This document shows, in pieces, positions 14,568 to 22,372 of a stretch of DNA of 23,349 bases. A program made the position numbers and the translations under genes. Position 1 is the first letter of the stretch, and each line of letters starts with the position of its first letter. The notes beneath the pieces were generated by a model that was given only the letters and a program-made list of their open reading frames with translations, was not told the DNA's origin and ran no database searches. Source of the stretch: Chloroflexota bacterium (lineage in GTDB: Bacteria; Chloroflexota; Limnocylindria; P2-11E); contig VBGS01000003.1 in the NCBI GenBank assembly GCA_005889445.1, positions 1 through 23,349 on the forward strand. The letters run 5' to 3'.

Positions 14568-15297
14568 GCCCGAGCCGTCCGAAGCGGTCGTCACGCTCGG
14601 GCGGGCCGCGCTTTCGCACGTCGATTTCCGTAAGGCCAAGTTCGAGAGGCTTCAGCTCGCGGTCGCGAATTTCGTCGCGTGCGACTTCCGCGGCATCAGG
14701 GTGGACGAGCGCTTCATTCCCTTCTTCACCACGCGGCCGCGAAGCGTCTTCACCTCGTGTCTTTTCGACGGCTCCGATCTGCGCCCGATCAACCCCGAGG
14801 GCACCCGCTTCGAGAAGTGCTCGTTCGACGACGCGAAGCTCGACGGCTGGACGCCAGCGCGAGCCGAGTTCGTCGAGTGCCGGTTCGCCGGCAAGGTCGT
14901 CAAAGTGACGTTCACGGGACGTCCCGCGGGGCCCGGGTCCACCCGCATCGAGCCAGTGCGCTCGAAGAACGAGTTCCGCGGCAACGACTTCCGTGACGCG
15001 CAGCTGATCGACACCGTCTTCGTTCTGGGCATCGAGCTCGACCAGCAGCGCTGGCCGATCGACGAGGGCTATGTCCGGCTGGACAAATTTCCGCGCCGCC
15101 TCGAAGCCGCGCGCTCCGACGTGCTGGGCTGGGACGCGGGCGACATGCGGACCGACGCGCTCGCGATGCTCCAAGGCCTCGCGCAGCGGTGGCAGGATCA
15201 GCGCGACATCATCTCGCTCCGTGTGAGCCCGGCGACGAAGGCGGCGCCGCGCGTTCAGAACCGGGTGTGGGATGCGCTCGAGCACGCGCGCGTCTAG
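14542..15297 (+). CDS. Pentapeptide-repeat-like protein
   Basis: A 251-residue soluble protein whose N-terminal two thirds show irregular pentapeptide-repeat character: ALSHVDFRKAKFERLQLAVA, NFVACDFRGI, CLFDGSDLR, TRFEKCSFDDAKLDGW, AEFVECRFAG and NEFRGNDFRDAQLIDTVF. Such repeats form a right-handed beta-helix, and functions in the family range from gyrase protection to structural roles. The C-terminal 80 residues (after EGYVRLDKF) are helical and not repeat-like. The GTG start lies within the ispG 3' end (26-base overlap) and follows a G-rich Shine-Dalgarno. It is co-directional with ispG and upstream of proS. No specific function can be assigned. Confidence 0.75.
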   Translation: MSPQDSAPKPEPSEAVVTLGRAALSHVDFRKAKFERLQLAVANFVACDFRGIRVDERFIPFFTTRPRSVFTSCLFDGSDLRPINPEGTRFEKCSFDDAKLDGWTPARAEFVECRFAGKVVKVTFTGRPAGPGSTRIEPVRSKNEFRGNDFRDAQLIDTVFVLGIELDQQRWPIDEGYVRLDKFPRRLEAARSDVLGWDAGDMRTDALAMLQGLAQRWQDQRDIISLRVSPATKAAPRVQNRVWDALEHARV

Positions 15298-15357
15298 CCC
15301 GTACACTTCGTCGGTCGTGAGCACGTTCCGAGGGTCTTCGTACCGAATCCCGCGCTA

Positions 15358-15380
15358 GCCGGCGCCAGTGCGGCGCCGGC
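15358..15380 (+). promoter_or_regulatory. Strong hairpin upstream of proS
   Basis: GCCGGCGCC and GGCGCCGGC pair perfectly over nine G-C pairs around an AGTGC loop. It lies 40 bases before the proS start and about 60 bases after the preceding stop. There is no U-tract, so it is not a textbook intrinsic terminator. It may act as a Rho-independent-like pause, an mRNA stabiliser or a control element for proS. Confidence 0.45.
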
Positions 15381-15419
15381 GGATCCCACGGCGCCCGATA
15401 TCACCCTCGGAGTTCAGCC

Positions 15420-17144
15420 ATGAGACAGTCGCACCTCTTTGGTCGCACCCTGCGCGAAGCACCCGCCGAAGCTCAGACGCCCGGCCATCGTCTGCTGCTG
15501 CGCGCCGCGATCGCGCGGCCGCTCGCAGCCGGCCTCTATACGTGGCTCCCGCTCGGGTTCCGTGTCGCCGAGAAGGTCGAGCAGATCATCCGCGAGGAGC
15601 AGAACCGGATCGGCGCGCAGGAGATGGAGATGCCGGTGCTGACGCCCGCGGAGACCTGGAAGCAGACCGGGCGGTGGGAAGCGCTCGAGCCGATCACCTT
15701 CCGAACGACCGATCACAACGGCCGCGAGTTCATGGTCAGCTACACGCACGAGGAGTTCGTGCATCAGCACGCCAAACAGGAGATCCAGAGCTATCGCCAG
15801 ATGCCGCAGATCGTCTACCACTTCCAATCCAAGGGCCGCGATGAGGCGCGTCCCCGCGCGGGACTCCTGCGCGTCCGCGAGTTCGTCATGAAGGACGCTT
15901 ACAGCCTCGACGCGGACGCGGCCGGGCTCGAGAAGAGCTACGCCGCGGAGCACGGCGCGTACGCGCGCACCTTCGAACGCATGGGGCTCGACGCGATCAG
16001 CGTCGAGTCGGACACCGGCGCCATGGGCGGCGATGTCGCGCACGAGTTCCAGGTGCTGACCGAGGTGGGGGAGGATCGCATCGCGATCTGCACGAACTGC
16101 GACTACCGGGCGAACCTCGAGAAGGCCACCAGGAAAGTCGGCTCGTCTGCGTCGGCCGACGGCATCCCGGCGCCGTCGCCGGTCGCGACACCGGGCACGA
16201 CGAGCATCGAGGCGCTCGAAAAGGCCCTCGGGCTTCCGGCGTCGGCGTTCCTGAAGACACTCCTCCTTCGGACAAAAGAAGGGGTTGTCGCGGTGGTGCT
16301 GCCGGGCGATCGTGAGGCGAATGAGCCGAAGCTCCGCAAGCTGCTCGACGTTCCGTCGGTCCAGTTCGCGAAGGACTCGGATTTCGCGGCGGTCGGTGGC
16401 GTCCCCGGGTTCGTCGGACCGGTCGGCCTGCGCAGCGTTCGCGTCCTGATGGACGTGTCGCTCGAGCCGCGCGGCTACGTCGCCGGAGCCAACAAGAAGG
16501 ACACGCACCTTCGCGACGTCGTCCCGGGGCGCGACTTCTCGGGCGAGCGCGTCGACGTCCACGACGTTCGCGAGGACGATGCCTGCCCGCGGTGCGGTGG
16601 TCGGCTCGAGATCAAGCGTGGCGTCGAAGTTGGCAACATCTTCGCCTACGGCACGTACTACTCGACAAAGATGGACGCGACGTTCCTCGCCGAGGATGGC
16701 ACCCGCAAGCCGTTCGTTGGCGGAAGCTACGGGATCGGCATCGGCCGCGCGGTGCAGACCATCATCGAGACGCATCACGACGACAGGGGCATCCTCTGGC
16801 CGCCCTCCGTCGCGCCCTATCACGTCCACCTCATCGCCCTTCCGTCGACCGACGAGGAGGTGCGCGCGCGGGCCGACGAGCTCGTCGGCGCCCTCGAGCG
16901 CGACGGCGTCGAGGTCCTCTACGACGACCGTGACGACACGGCCGGTGTGAAGTTCGCGGACGCCGATCTCATCGGCATCCCGCTCCGGCTCACGGTGAGC
17001 CGCCGGACGCTGAAGGAGGGAAAGGTGGAGCTCAAGCCTCGCGGCAAGCCCGACGCCGAGCTGATGCCGCTGGGCGAGGCCGTCGCTCACGTCGCGGCGA
17101 TCGTCCGCGGCTGGCCGGACCTGCCGGAGATGGGCGCACGTTGA
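15420..17144 (+). CDS. proS: Prolyl-tRNA synthetase, bacterial type with editing domain
   Basis: A class II synthetase charging tRNA-Pro. In 574 residues it has the N-terminal catalytic part with motif 1 near EMEMPVLTPAETWKQTGRW and motif 2 around residue 140 (RDEARPRAGLLRVREF, MKDAYS). An inserted YbaK-like editing domain that clears Ala-tRNA-Pro spans about residues 220-390. Motif 3 is at about 433 (GGSYGIGIGR), and the anticodon-binding domain runs from about 470 to the end. Cysteine pairs in CTNC and CPRC flank the insert, as in many bacterial ProRS. The length matches the family. The start is ATG 15420. The TGA stop overlaps the TTG start of ruvB. Confidence 0.96.
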   Translation: MRQSHLFGRTLREAPAEAQTPGHRLLLRAAIARPLAAGLYTWLPLGFRVAEKVEQIIREEQNRIGAQEMEMPVLTPAETWKQTGRWEALEPITFRTTDHNGREFMVSYTHEEFVHQHAKQEIQSYRQMPQIVYHFQSKGRDEARPRAGLLRVREFVMKDAYSLDADAAGLEKSYAAEHGAYARTFERMGLDAISVESDTGAMGGDVAHEFQVLTEVGEDRIAICTNCDYRANLEKATRKVGSSASADGIPAPSPVATPGTTSIEALEKALGLPASAFLKTLLLRTKEGVVAVVLPGDREANEPKLRKLLDVPSVQFAKDSDFAAVGGVPGFVGPVGLRSVRVLMDVSLEPRGYVAGANKKDTHLRDVVPGRDFSGERVDVHDVREDDACPRCGGRLEIKRGVEVGNIFAYGTYYSTKMDATFLAEDGTRKPFVGGSYGIGIGRAVQTIIETHHDDRGILWPPSVAPYHVHLIALPSTDEEVRARADELVGALERDGVEVLYDDRDDTAGVKFADADLIGIPLRLTVSRRTLKEGKVELKPRGKPDAELMPLGEAVAHVAAIVRGWPDLPEMGAR

Positions 17145-18178
17145 GCAAGATCCGCGAGGCGACCCCCACTGCCTTGCCCGGCGAGGAGCGCTCGCTCGAG
17201 GCCTCGCTCCGTCCGCAGCGCCTGAGCGACGACGAGTACATCAACCAGGACACCGTGAAAGAGCAGCTGCGGATCGTCATCGCCGCGGCGAAGGCGCGCG
17301 GCGACCCGCTCGAGCACATCGCCCTCTACGGCCCGCCCGGCGTTGGCAAGACCTCACTCGCGTATGTGATCGCGCGCGAGCTTGGAGTGCCGATCCACGT
17401 GACCAGCGGTCCTGCCATCGAGCGCGCCGCGGACCTCGCCGCGATCCTCACGAACCTCTCCGATGGCGCGGTGCTGTTCGTCGACGAGATGCATCGCCTG
17501 CCACGCGTGGTCGAGGAGGTCCTCTATCCCGCGATGGAGGAGTTCCATCTCGACATCGTCCTTGGCAAGGGGCCGGGCGCGCGAACGCTGCGCCTGCCGC
17601 TACCGAAGTTCACGCTTGTCGGGGCGACCACGCGCTATGGGCGGCTGTCCGCGCCGCTGCGCGACCGGTTCGGCGCGACGTATCGCCTCGATCTGTTCGA
17701 GACGGACGCGCTGGACAGAGTGGTTCAGCGCGCGGCCCGCATCCTCAAGGTCGAGATCGAGCCGGCCGCGGCCCACGAGATCGCGCGCAGGGCGCGCGGC
17801 ACGCCGCGGATCGCCAACCGCTGGCTCAAGCGCGTCCGCGATTACGCGCAGGTCGAGCACGACGGGCGGGTGACGCTTCCGGTCGCCCGTGGCGCGCTCG
17901 CCGCGCTCGAGGTCGATGATGCCGGCCTGGACAAGGACGACCGCAGCCTGCTGCGGGCGATCGCCGAGAAGTTCGGCGGCGGACCGGTCGGTCTCGAGAC
18001 CCTCGCGGCCGCCGTCAGCGAGGACGCCGACACGATCGAGGAGATGTGGGAGCCGTACCTCCTGCAGGAGGGATACCTCAAGCGGACGCAGCGCGGCCGA
18101 GTCGCGACTGAGCGCGCGTACGCGCATCTCGGTCTCGTCGCGCCCAAGAGCACGGGCCTCTGGGACCGCGAGGAGTGA
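17141..18178 (+). CDS. ruvB: Holliday junction branch migration ATPase RuvB
   Basis: The AAA+ motor of RuvAB branch migration. The 345-residue length is typical. Motifs present are SLRPQRL and EYINQDTVKEQL near the N terminus, Walker A GPPGVGKTS at 64-72, Walker B with DEMHRL at 115 (usually DEIHRL), the sensor segment GATTRYGRLSAPLRDRFGA around 161 (usually GATTRAG), the arginine-rich ARRARGTPRIANRWLKRVRD, and a C-terminal winged helix with KFGGGPVGLETLAAAVSED and EPYLLQEGYLKRTQRGR. The TTG start overlaps the proS stop, and GTG of the EAL gene overlaps its own stop. No ruvA or ruvC lies in the window. recA is about 4 kb downstream but in a separate unit. Confidence 0.94.
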   Translation: MSKIREATPTALPGEERSLEASLRPQRLSDDEYINQDTVKEQLRIVIAAAKARGDPLEHIALYGPPGVGKTSLAYVIARELGVPIHVTSGPAIERAADLAAILTNLSDGAVLFVDEMHRLPRVVEEVLYPAMEEFHLDIVLGKGPGARTLRLPLPKFTLVGATTRYGRLSAPLRDRFGATYRLDLFETDALDRVVQRAARILKVEIEPAAAHEIARRARGTPRIANRWLKRVRDYAQVEHDGRVTLPVARGALAALEVDDAGLDKDDRSLLRAIAEKFGGGPVGLETLAAAVSEDADTIEEMWEPYLLQEGYLKRTQRGRVATERAYAHLGLVAPKSTGLWDREE

Positions 18179-18924
18179 AGCGTTTCGAGCTAGAGCGTGC
18201 GATCACCGAGAACGAGCTGCTCCTCCACTACCAGCCGATCGTCGAGATCCCTTCGCGCAGGCTCACCGGCGTCGAGGCGCTCGTCCGCTGGCGCCATCCC
18301 GACCGCGGGATCGTGTCGCCTACGGAATTCGTTCCCGAAGCCGAGGCCACTGGACTCATCCGCCGCCTGACGTTCTGGGTGCTGCGCGAGGCGCTGCTCC
18401 AGTCGAACGTCTGGCGCCGCGACGGCACGCCGCTCGCGGTCGCGGTCAACCTGTCCGTGGAGAACCTGCACGACCAGCACTTCCGGCGGTTCATGGAGCT
18501 GACGCTCAAGGTCGCCGGCGGACCGGACCTTCTGATCATGGAGGCCTCCGCTGGCGCGCTCGCGCGTGATCCAGAGCCGCCGGTCGCGACGCTCGAGCTC
18601 CTGCGCGACCAGAACATCCGCGTGGCGATCGACGATGCGACCGAAGACGATGCGCACATCCTCGAGTCGCTGCCGGCCGACATCGTGAAGGTCGGTCGGG
18701 GTCTCATCCGGAAGATCGGCCGCGACCATCGGGCGCTCGAGTATGTCCACGCGGTGGTGCGCGCGACCCGCGAACGAGGGATCTCCACGACGGCTGTCGG
18801 CGTCGAGGATCAGGTCACGTGGGATCGCCTGGTCGAGATCGGATTCGTGTCGGCGCAGGGTTACTTCATCGCGCCGCCGATGCCGGCGTCCGAGCTCGCG
18901 GAGTGGCGCGCGGCCCGCGTCTGA
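18175..18924 (+). CDS. EAL-domain protein with degenerate catalytic loop
   Basis: A stand-alone EAL domain of 249 residues, the family that hydrolyses the second messenger c-di-GMP. Residues present from the canonical set are E34 (EALVRW), N92 (VNLS), E123, D153-D154, K172 and Q228 (QGYF). Two features are off. Loop 6, normally DDFGTGYSSL, reads DDATEDDAHI and the segment to K172 is two residues short. The Glu of the AEGVE motif is Val208 (TAVGVED). Both regions are important for metal binding, catalysis or dimer contact in studied EAL enzymes, so it is probably inactive or a c-di-GMP binder or effector. There is no sensory or GGDEF domain. The GTG start overlaps the ruvB stop by four bases. 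The sugar dehydrogenase gene follows after 7 bases. Confidence 0.88.
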   Translation: MKRFELERAITENELLLHYQPIVEIPSRRLTGVEALVRWRHPDRGIVSPTEFVPEAEATGLIRRLTFWVLREALLQSNVWRRDGTPLAVAVNLSVENLHDQHFRRFMELTLKVAGGPDLLIMEASAGALARDPEPPVATLELLRDQNIRVAIDDATEDDAHILESLPADIVKVGRGLIRKIGRDHRALEYVHAVVRATRERGISTTAVGVEDQVTWDRLVEIGFVSAQGYFIAPPMPASELAEWRAARV

Positions 18925-18931
18925 CGGTCGC

Positions 18932-20155
18932 GTGACGCGGCTCCCCGGTGCGATCCGCCGCGCGATCCTGCTCGCCGTGGCCCTCGCGGTGATGTCGTGC
19001 ACCCCGCCGGCATCGGTCGGCGCGACTCCGTCGACCCGTGTCACGACGATCCCGATCCCCACGAGCGCGTCTCCGGCCACGAGCGGTGCGCCGAACCCGT
19101 CACCGCGGATCGGCCCCGCGGTCGTCCAGAACGTCCAGCTCGTTGCGAGCGGACTCGTGGCGCCATGGGCGATGGATCTCGCGCCCGACGGTCGGCTGTT
19201 CGTCACCGAGCGGGTCGGGCGCGTGCGTATCGTCCAGCTTGGCGCGGGCGGCGGCCTTCGTGCGGATCCCTGGGCCACGCTTGGGGTGTCGCAGCGCCCC
19301 GGGTCCGAGAAGGGTCTGCTCGGCATCGCGCTCGACCCGGAGTTCGCCCGAACGGGATTCGTCTACCTCTACTACAGCTATGCGGTGGCGAGCGGGATCC
19401 GCAACAAGATCGTCCGGATGCGCGACGAGAGCGGCAAGGGCGTCGAGGAGACCACCCTCGTCGACGGCATCCCCGGCAGCGAAGCCCACGACGGCGGCCG
19501 TCTGAAGTTCGGCCCCGATGGGAAGCTCTACGCGACGACCGGGGATGCGGAGAACGGCGCGAACGCGCAGGACTCGCGCTCGCTCGGCGGCAAGATCCTG
19601 CGCATCAACCGGGACGGCTCGATCCCGACGGACAACCCGCTCGCGGGATCGCCGGTCTGGTCGCTCGGGCATCGCAATGTGCAGGGACTCGCGTGGCAGC
19701 CCGATACCGGCGCGCTCTTCGCGACGGAGCACGGCCCGTCGAACCTCTTCCCCGATTGCTGCCATGACGAGGTGAATCTCATCGTTCCCGGCGGGAACTA
19801 CGGCTGGCCGGCGGTCCATGGAATCTCGCGGGATGCCCGATACCGCGATCCGGTGCTCGAAAGCGGGAACGTCGAGACCTGGGCACCGACGGGGGAAGCG
19901 TTCGGGACCCGACCCGGCCCGCTGCGCGGCTCGCTCTTCTTCGCGGCCCTCCGCGGTCAGCACCTGCACCGTGTCGTGTTGGGTGCGGAGGGTCAGGTCC
20001 TTTTTCAGGAAAAGCTGCTCGGCAATGAGTACGGCCGGCTTCGCGACGTGTTCGAGCTCGCGTCGGGCGAATTCCTCATCCTGACCTCGAATCGCGATGG
20101 CCGAGGTCAGCCCCGTCCGGACGACGATCGGGTCCTTTTGGTGACCCTCGGGTGA
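18932..20155 (+). CDS. PQQ-dependent sugar dehydrogenase-like lipoprotein (GSDH/YliI family)
   Basis: A soluble quinoprotein glucose dehydrogenase-like six-bladed propeller, attached to the membrane. From GTG 18932 a lipoprotein signal ends at Cys23 (LAVALAVMSC), followed by a Pro/Ser/Thr-rich linker to about residue 65. The propeller shows family motifs: APWAMDLAPDGRLFVTER, KGLLGIALDPEF, H186-D-G-G-R-L-KFGPDGKLYATTGD (His is the expected catalytic base; most members read HNGG), SLGGKILRINRDGSIPTDNP, LGHRNVQGLAWQP, ATEHGP, DEVNLIVPGGNYGWP. Members oxidise aldose sugars with PQQ, passing electrons to the respiratory chain, but the substrate is undefined. No PQQ biosynthesis gene is in the window. 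The frame is open further upstream inside the EAL gene, but the lipobox decides the start. Confidence 0.9.
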   Translation: MTRLPGAIRRAILLAVALAVMSCTPPASVGATPSTRVTTIPIPTSASPATSGAPNPSPRIGPAVVQNVQLVASGLVAPWAMDLAPDGRLFVTERVGRVRIVQLGAGGGLRADPWATLGVSQRPGSEKGLLGIALDPEFARTGFVYLYYSYAVASGIRNKIVRMRDESGKGVEETTLVDGIPGSEAHDGGRLKFGPDGKLYATTGDAENGANAQDSRSLGGKILRINRDGSIPTDNPLAGSPVWSLGHRNVQGLAWQPDTGALFATEHGPSNLFPDCCHDEVNLIVPGGNYGWPAVHGISRDARYRDPVLESGNVETWAPTGEAFGTRPGPLRGSLFFAALRGQHLHRVVLGAEGQVLFQEKLLGNEYGRLRDVFELASGEFLILTSNRDGRGQPRPDDDRVLLVTLG

Positions 20156-20169
20156 GACAATTGGTGCCT

Positions 20170-20394
20170 ATGGACCTCGCCCCGATCGGCCGCACCCTTC
20201 TCGTCCTTGGACTGGTCGTCGCCGCGCTTGGTCTCGCGCTGTCGTTCTCGGACCGTGTGCCCTTCGGCCGTCTCCCCGGCGATCTTGCGTTCCGCGGCGA
20301 CGGCTGGACGGTGTATGTCCCGATCGTCACGTCGATCCTCTTGAGCGTGCTTCTCACCGCGGCTCTTGGTCTTGTGACCTGGCTGCGGCGGTAG
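20170..20394 (+). CDS. DUF2905 small membrane protein
   Basis: A 74-residue protein with two hydrophobic helices. The first (TLLVLGLVVAALGLALSF) is followed by the family pattern PFGRLPGDLAFRGDGWTVYV, and the second is IVTSILLSVLLTAALGLV. This matches DUF2905, a widespread small membrane protein of unknown function. ATG 20170 gives the usual N terminus. A GTG at 20152, overlapping the dehydrogenase stop by four bases, would add six residues and would couple translation. In many Gram-positive-like genomes this family sits beside ruvB or queA, which fits the nearby ruvB. Confidence 0.85.
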   Translation: MDLAPIGRTLLVLGLVVAALGLALSFSDRVPFGRLPGDLAFRGDGWTVYVPIVTSILLSVLLTAALGLVTWLRR

Positions 20395-20409
20395 CGAAGG
20401 AGAAACCCG

Positions 20410-20709
20410 ATGGCAGAAGACAAGACCCCGGTCGTCGCCGAGGCCGAAAAGCAGGAGAAGATCCTGAACGCCCTGCAGGCGGTCCTCGATCCCGAGATCG
20501 GGCTTTCGGTGATCGATCTCGACCTCATCCGCGAAGTGCAGTTCACCCCGGAAGAGGCCGAGATCAAGATGGTCCTCACCACGCCGTTCTGTCCCTACGG
20601 CCCGATGCTCATCAACCAGATCCAGTCGGTGTCCGAGACCGCCGCGGAGATGCCCGTCAAAGTCACGGTCCTTCCCGACCGCTGGGAGCCGCCGCCCTGG
20701 CTTCGCTGA
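20410..20709 (+). CDS. MIP18/PaaD-family (DUF59) iron-sulfur assembly protein
   Basis: A 99-residue protein of the MIP18 family, whose bacterial members (SufT, PaaD-like) help maturation or transfer of Fe-S clusters. Family motifs are NALQAVLDPEIGLSVIDLDL, EIKMVLTTPFCPYGPMLINQ, with the conserved Cys in the TPFCPYGP loop, and VTVLPDRWEPPPW near the end. A strong AAGGAG (20397-20402) sits 7 bases before ATG 20410. It is the last gene of the plus-strand block and converges with the kinase gene with a two-base gap. IspG is an Fe-S client in the same region, though any link is inference. Confidence 0.9.
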   Translation: MAEDKTPVVAEAEKQEKILNALQAVLDPEIGLSVIDLDLIREVQFTPEEAEIKMVLTTPFCPYGPMLINQIQSVSETAAEMPVKVTVLPDRWEPPPWLR

Positions 20710-20711
20710 CG

Positions 20712-21545
20712 CTAGTCAGCCATCGCTCGCGCCACATGCAGCTGCCGTGACTGCGCCTCGTCCTCGCCGGGCCTGAGGGGAAGACCGAGATACGTGCCGC
20801 GCACGATGGCCCACGCGCGGATCCGCTCGGGGTCCAGCCCGAGACCCGCAAACGCCGCGATCCTTCGCTCCAGCTCCTCCCTCGGGGCGAGGTGACCGAC
20901 CGGATTCCAGAGGAACGTGACCACATCGAACTCGCGCTCGGCCGCGTAGGGCTTCGGGTCGATCGCGACCCATCGCTCTCCATCGCGCAGGAGGTTGTGA
21001 TGGTGGAAGTCGCCATGGATGAGCCAGCTGTCGTCCACGTTCATCGACTCGTAGAGCGCTCGCGCGATCGGGACGAGGTCGTGCTCGCCGCTGCGACGAA
21101 GCCACCGCGGGATGTGGTCCTTGACCGATCGGAAGGGCCTGCCCGGCGTGATCCGCTTCCAGAGCTGCGGCGCGATCTCAGCTGCGACGCTGGTCGCTTC
21201 GCGTTCGGACAACGTCCGAGCGTCGAAGCCGGGCTGAGCGCGAGAGAGCAAGAGCGCACGCCGGCGTCGGTCGTGCCGTAACAGGCGGACAGCGCCATCG
21301 CCGTTCCACAAGGCCAGAGCGTCGGCCTCGTTATCGCCTTCGTCGTCCTCAGCGGGCACGATCTTGAGGACCTTGTCGTGGTCGGCAGGCGCCGCGAACG
21401 AGAATCGCGCGAGATCGAACGCCGGACCCAGCCGGATGCCCCACTCGCGCGCTACCTGGTGGGCGGTCGCTTCGAGCTCGGCTCGCAGCCACGGCGCCAC
21501 GCCGCCGATCGCGTCGTGACGCCACGGGTCGCGCGGCGTGATCAC
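20712..21545 (-). CDS. Aminoglycoside 6-phosphotransferase/hydroxyurea kinase-like protein
   Basis: A 277-residue kinase of the APH(6)/hydroxyurea family (PF04655), part of the protein-kinase-like fold that phosphorylates small molecules such as streptomycin. Visible family motifs are FAAPADHDKVLKIVP with the ATP-binding Lys, EADALALWNGDGAVRLLRHD, ALLLSRAQPG, the catalytic loop HGDFHHHNLL (Asp near 179) and IDPKPYAAEREFDVV with the metal Asp at 196. The chosen GTG start (21545) overlaps the stop of the PduO gene by four bases, and an upstream ATG at 21659 lies inside that gene. Chromosomal homologues often have unknown natural substrates, so resistance should not be assumed. It ends two bases from the convergent MIP18 gene. 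Confidence 0.85.
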   Translation of the reverse strand: MITPRDPWRHDAIGGVAPWLRAELEATAHQVAREWGIRLGPAFDLARFSFAAPADHDKVLKIVPAEDDEGDNEADALALWNGDGAVRLLRHDRRRRALLLSRAQPGFDARTLSEREATSVAAEIAPQLWKRITPGRPFRSVKDHIPRWLRRSGEHDLVPIARALYESMNVDDSWLIHGDFHHHNLLRDGERWVAIDPKPYAAEREFDVVTFLWNPVGHLAPREELERRIAAFAGLGLDPERIRAWAIVRGTYLGLPLRPGEDEAQSRQLHVARAMAD

Positions 21546-22096
21546 CGCTTCCTGGTGGGTGTCCGGTCGGCCGCTCTGGCAAGCACGAACAAGACGTCCG
21601 AAAGCCGGTTGAGCCACGGCAGCATGTCCTGCCCCGCGACGAAGCCCTCGTCGACGCACGCCACGACCCGCCGCTCCGCTCGTCGCGCGACGGTACGGGC
21701 GTGGTCGAGCGTCGCCGCGTAGCGGTTGTCGCCCGGGATGACGAACCGCCCTTCGATCGGGTTCGCCTTCTTGAGCGACTCGAGCACGCGGTCGAGGCGG
21801 GCGACGGCGTCCCGGTTGATGCGCGCCTTCAGACGGCGGATATCGGCGGGCGGAGTCGCGATCTCGGCCATGGCGAGGTACAGGCCCTTTTGCAGCTCGA
21901 GGAGCTCGCGGCCGAGACCCGAGCGCGGCGCGAGCGACCGGGCGACCCCGATCACGGCCTGTGCTTCGTCGAGGTCACCAAGCGCCTCGATGCGGGAATC
22001 GCTCTTGCGGACCCGGTCCTTGCTGAAGAGCGACGTCTCGCCCGTGTCGCCGGTGCGGGTCGCGACCCGGGCGGAGCGCCTTTTCGCGGCTGGCAT
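21542..22096 (-). CDS. ATP:cob(I)alamin adenosyltransferase, PduO type
   Basis: Transfers the adenosyl group of ATP to cob(I)alamin, making coenzyme B12. In 184 residues it carries the P-loop-like N-terminal motif TRTGDTGETSLFSKDRVRKS (residues 13-32), then ALGDLDEAQAVIGVAR, the arginine-rich ARTVARRAERRVV around 133-145 and LPWLNRLSDVLFVLAR near the end. These are the family's ATP and corrinoid site regions. The family usually forms trimers. The start is ATG 22096. It is upstream of, and translationally coupled to, the APH-like kinase. No B12-dependent enzyme gene is in the window, and no cobalamin riboswitch is visible in the 77-base gap upstream. Confidence 0.92.
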   Translation of the reverse strand: MPAAKRRSARVATRTGDTGETSLFSKDRVRKSDSRIEALGDLDEAQAVIGVARSLAPRSGLGRELLELQKGLYLAMAEIATPPADIRRLKARINRDAVARLDRVLESLKKANPIEGRFVIPGDNRYAATLDHARTVARRAERRVVACVDEGFVAGQDMLPWLNRLSDVLFVLARAADRTPTRKR

Positions 22097-22173
22097 GGGC
22101 GAACAGTGTGCGCCGGCACGCTATGCTCGACGCATCCCGCGAGCTTCCAGCGGGACTGCTTGGGAGGGATTCG

Positions 22174-22332
22174 ATGCCGACGGGTCGAGGCGAGGCCAAG
22201 GACAAGAACCAGAAGAAGAAGTCCAAGGAGCAGCTCGAACGAGAGCTGAAGAAGCGGGGCAACGCCCCGCCGGTCCAGCCGATGACCTTCGAGGTCGTGA
22301 AGCCGAAGCGAAAAGAGAAAGAGAACTGGTAG
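22174..22332 (+). CDS. Small lysine-rich basic protein, 52 aa
   Basis: I do not recognise the family. From ATG 22174, preceded by a strong GGGAGGG (22162-22168) with 5-base spacing, it encodes 52 residues rich in Lys, Glu and Arg. A predicted helix (KDKNQKKKSKEQLERELKKR) is followed by a short proline-containing part (GNAPPVQPMTF) and another basic tail (VVKPKRKEKENW). No cysteine, no membrane segment. It may bind nucleic acid or the ribosome, but that is a guess. It diverges from the PduO gene and is followed by a terminator and recA. A longer frame upstream to 22108 is unlikely given the ribosome binding site. Confidence 0.6.
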   Translation: MPTGRGEAKDKNQKKKSKEQLERELKKRGNAPPVQPMTFEVVKPKRKEKENW

Positions 22333-22372
22333 TAGCGGACTAACTCCGGACAAACAATCGGAGGGGAGCGGG

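Noticed and set aside
13443..14639. Long minus-strand open frame opposite ispG
   Set aside because: Antisense shadow of ispG. Its sequence has no recognisable domain and the plus strand encodes conserved IspG motifs.
15330..15356. T-box-like string (AGGGT...GTACCG...CCCGCG) upstream of proS
   Set aside because: The T-box core AGGGUGGNACCGCG is not matched without several insertions, and the short gap has no room for a specifier stem and terminator.
15414..17090. Long minus-strand open frame opposite proS
   Set aside because: It is the antisense of a fully conserved proS. The translation is arginine/aspartate/leucine-rich, a typical GC-rich shadow, with no domain.
18190..19326. Minus-strand open frame opposite the EAL and dehydrogenase genes
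   Set aside because: It spans two real plus-strand genes with good motifs and has no signal of its own.
22231..22250. Possible LexA/SOS box half (CTCGAAC) before recA
   Set aside because: Only one half-site is recognisable, and it lies inside the small gene's coding sequence about 190 bases before recA.
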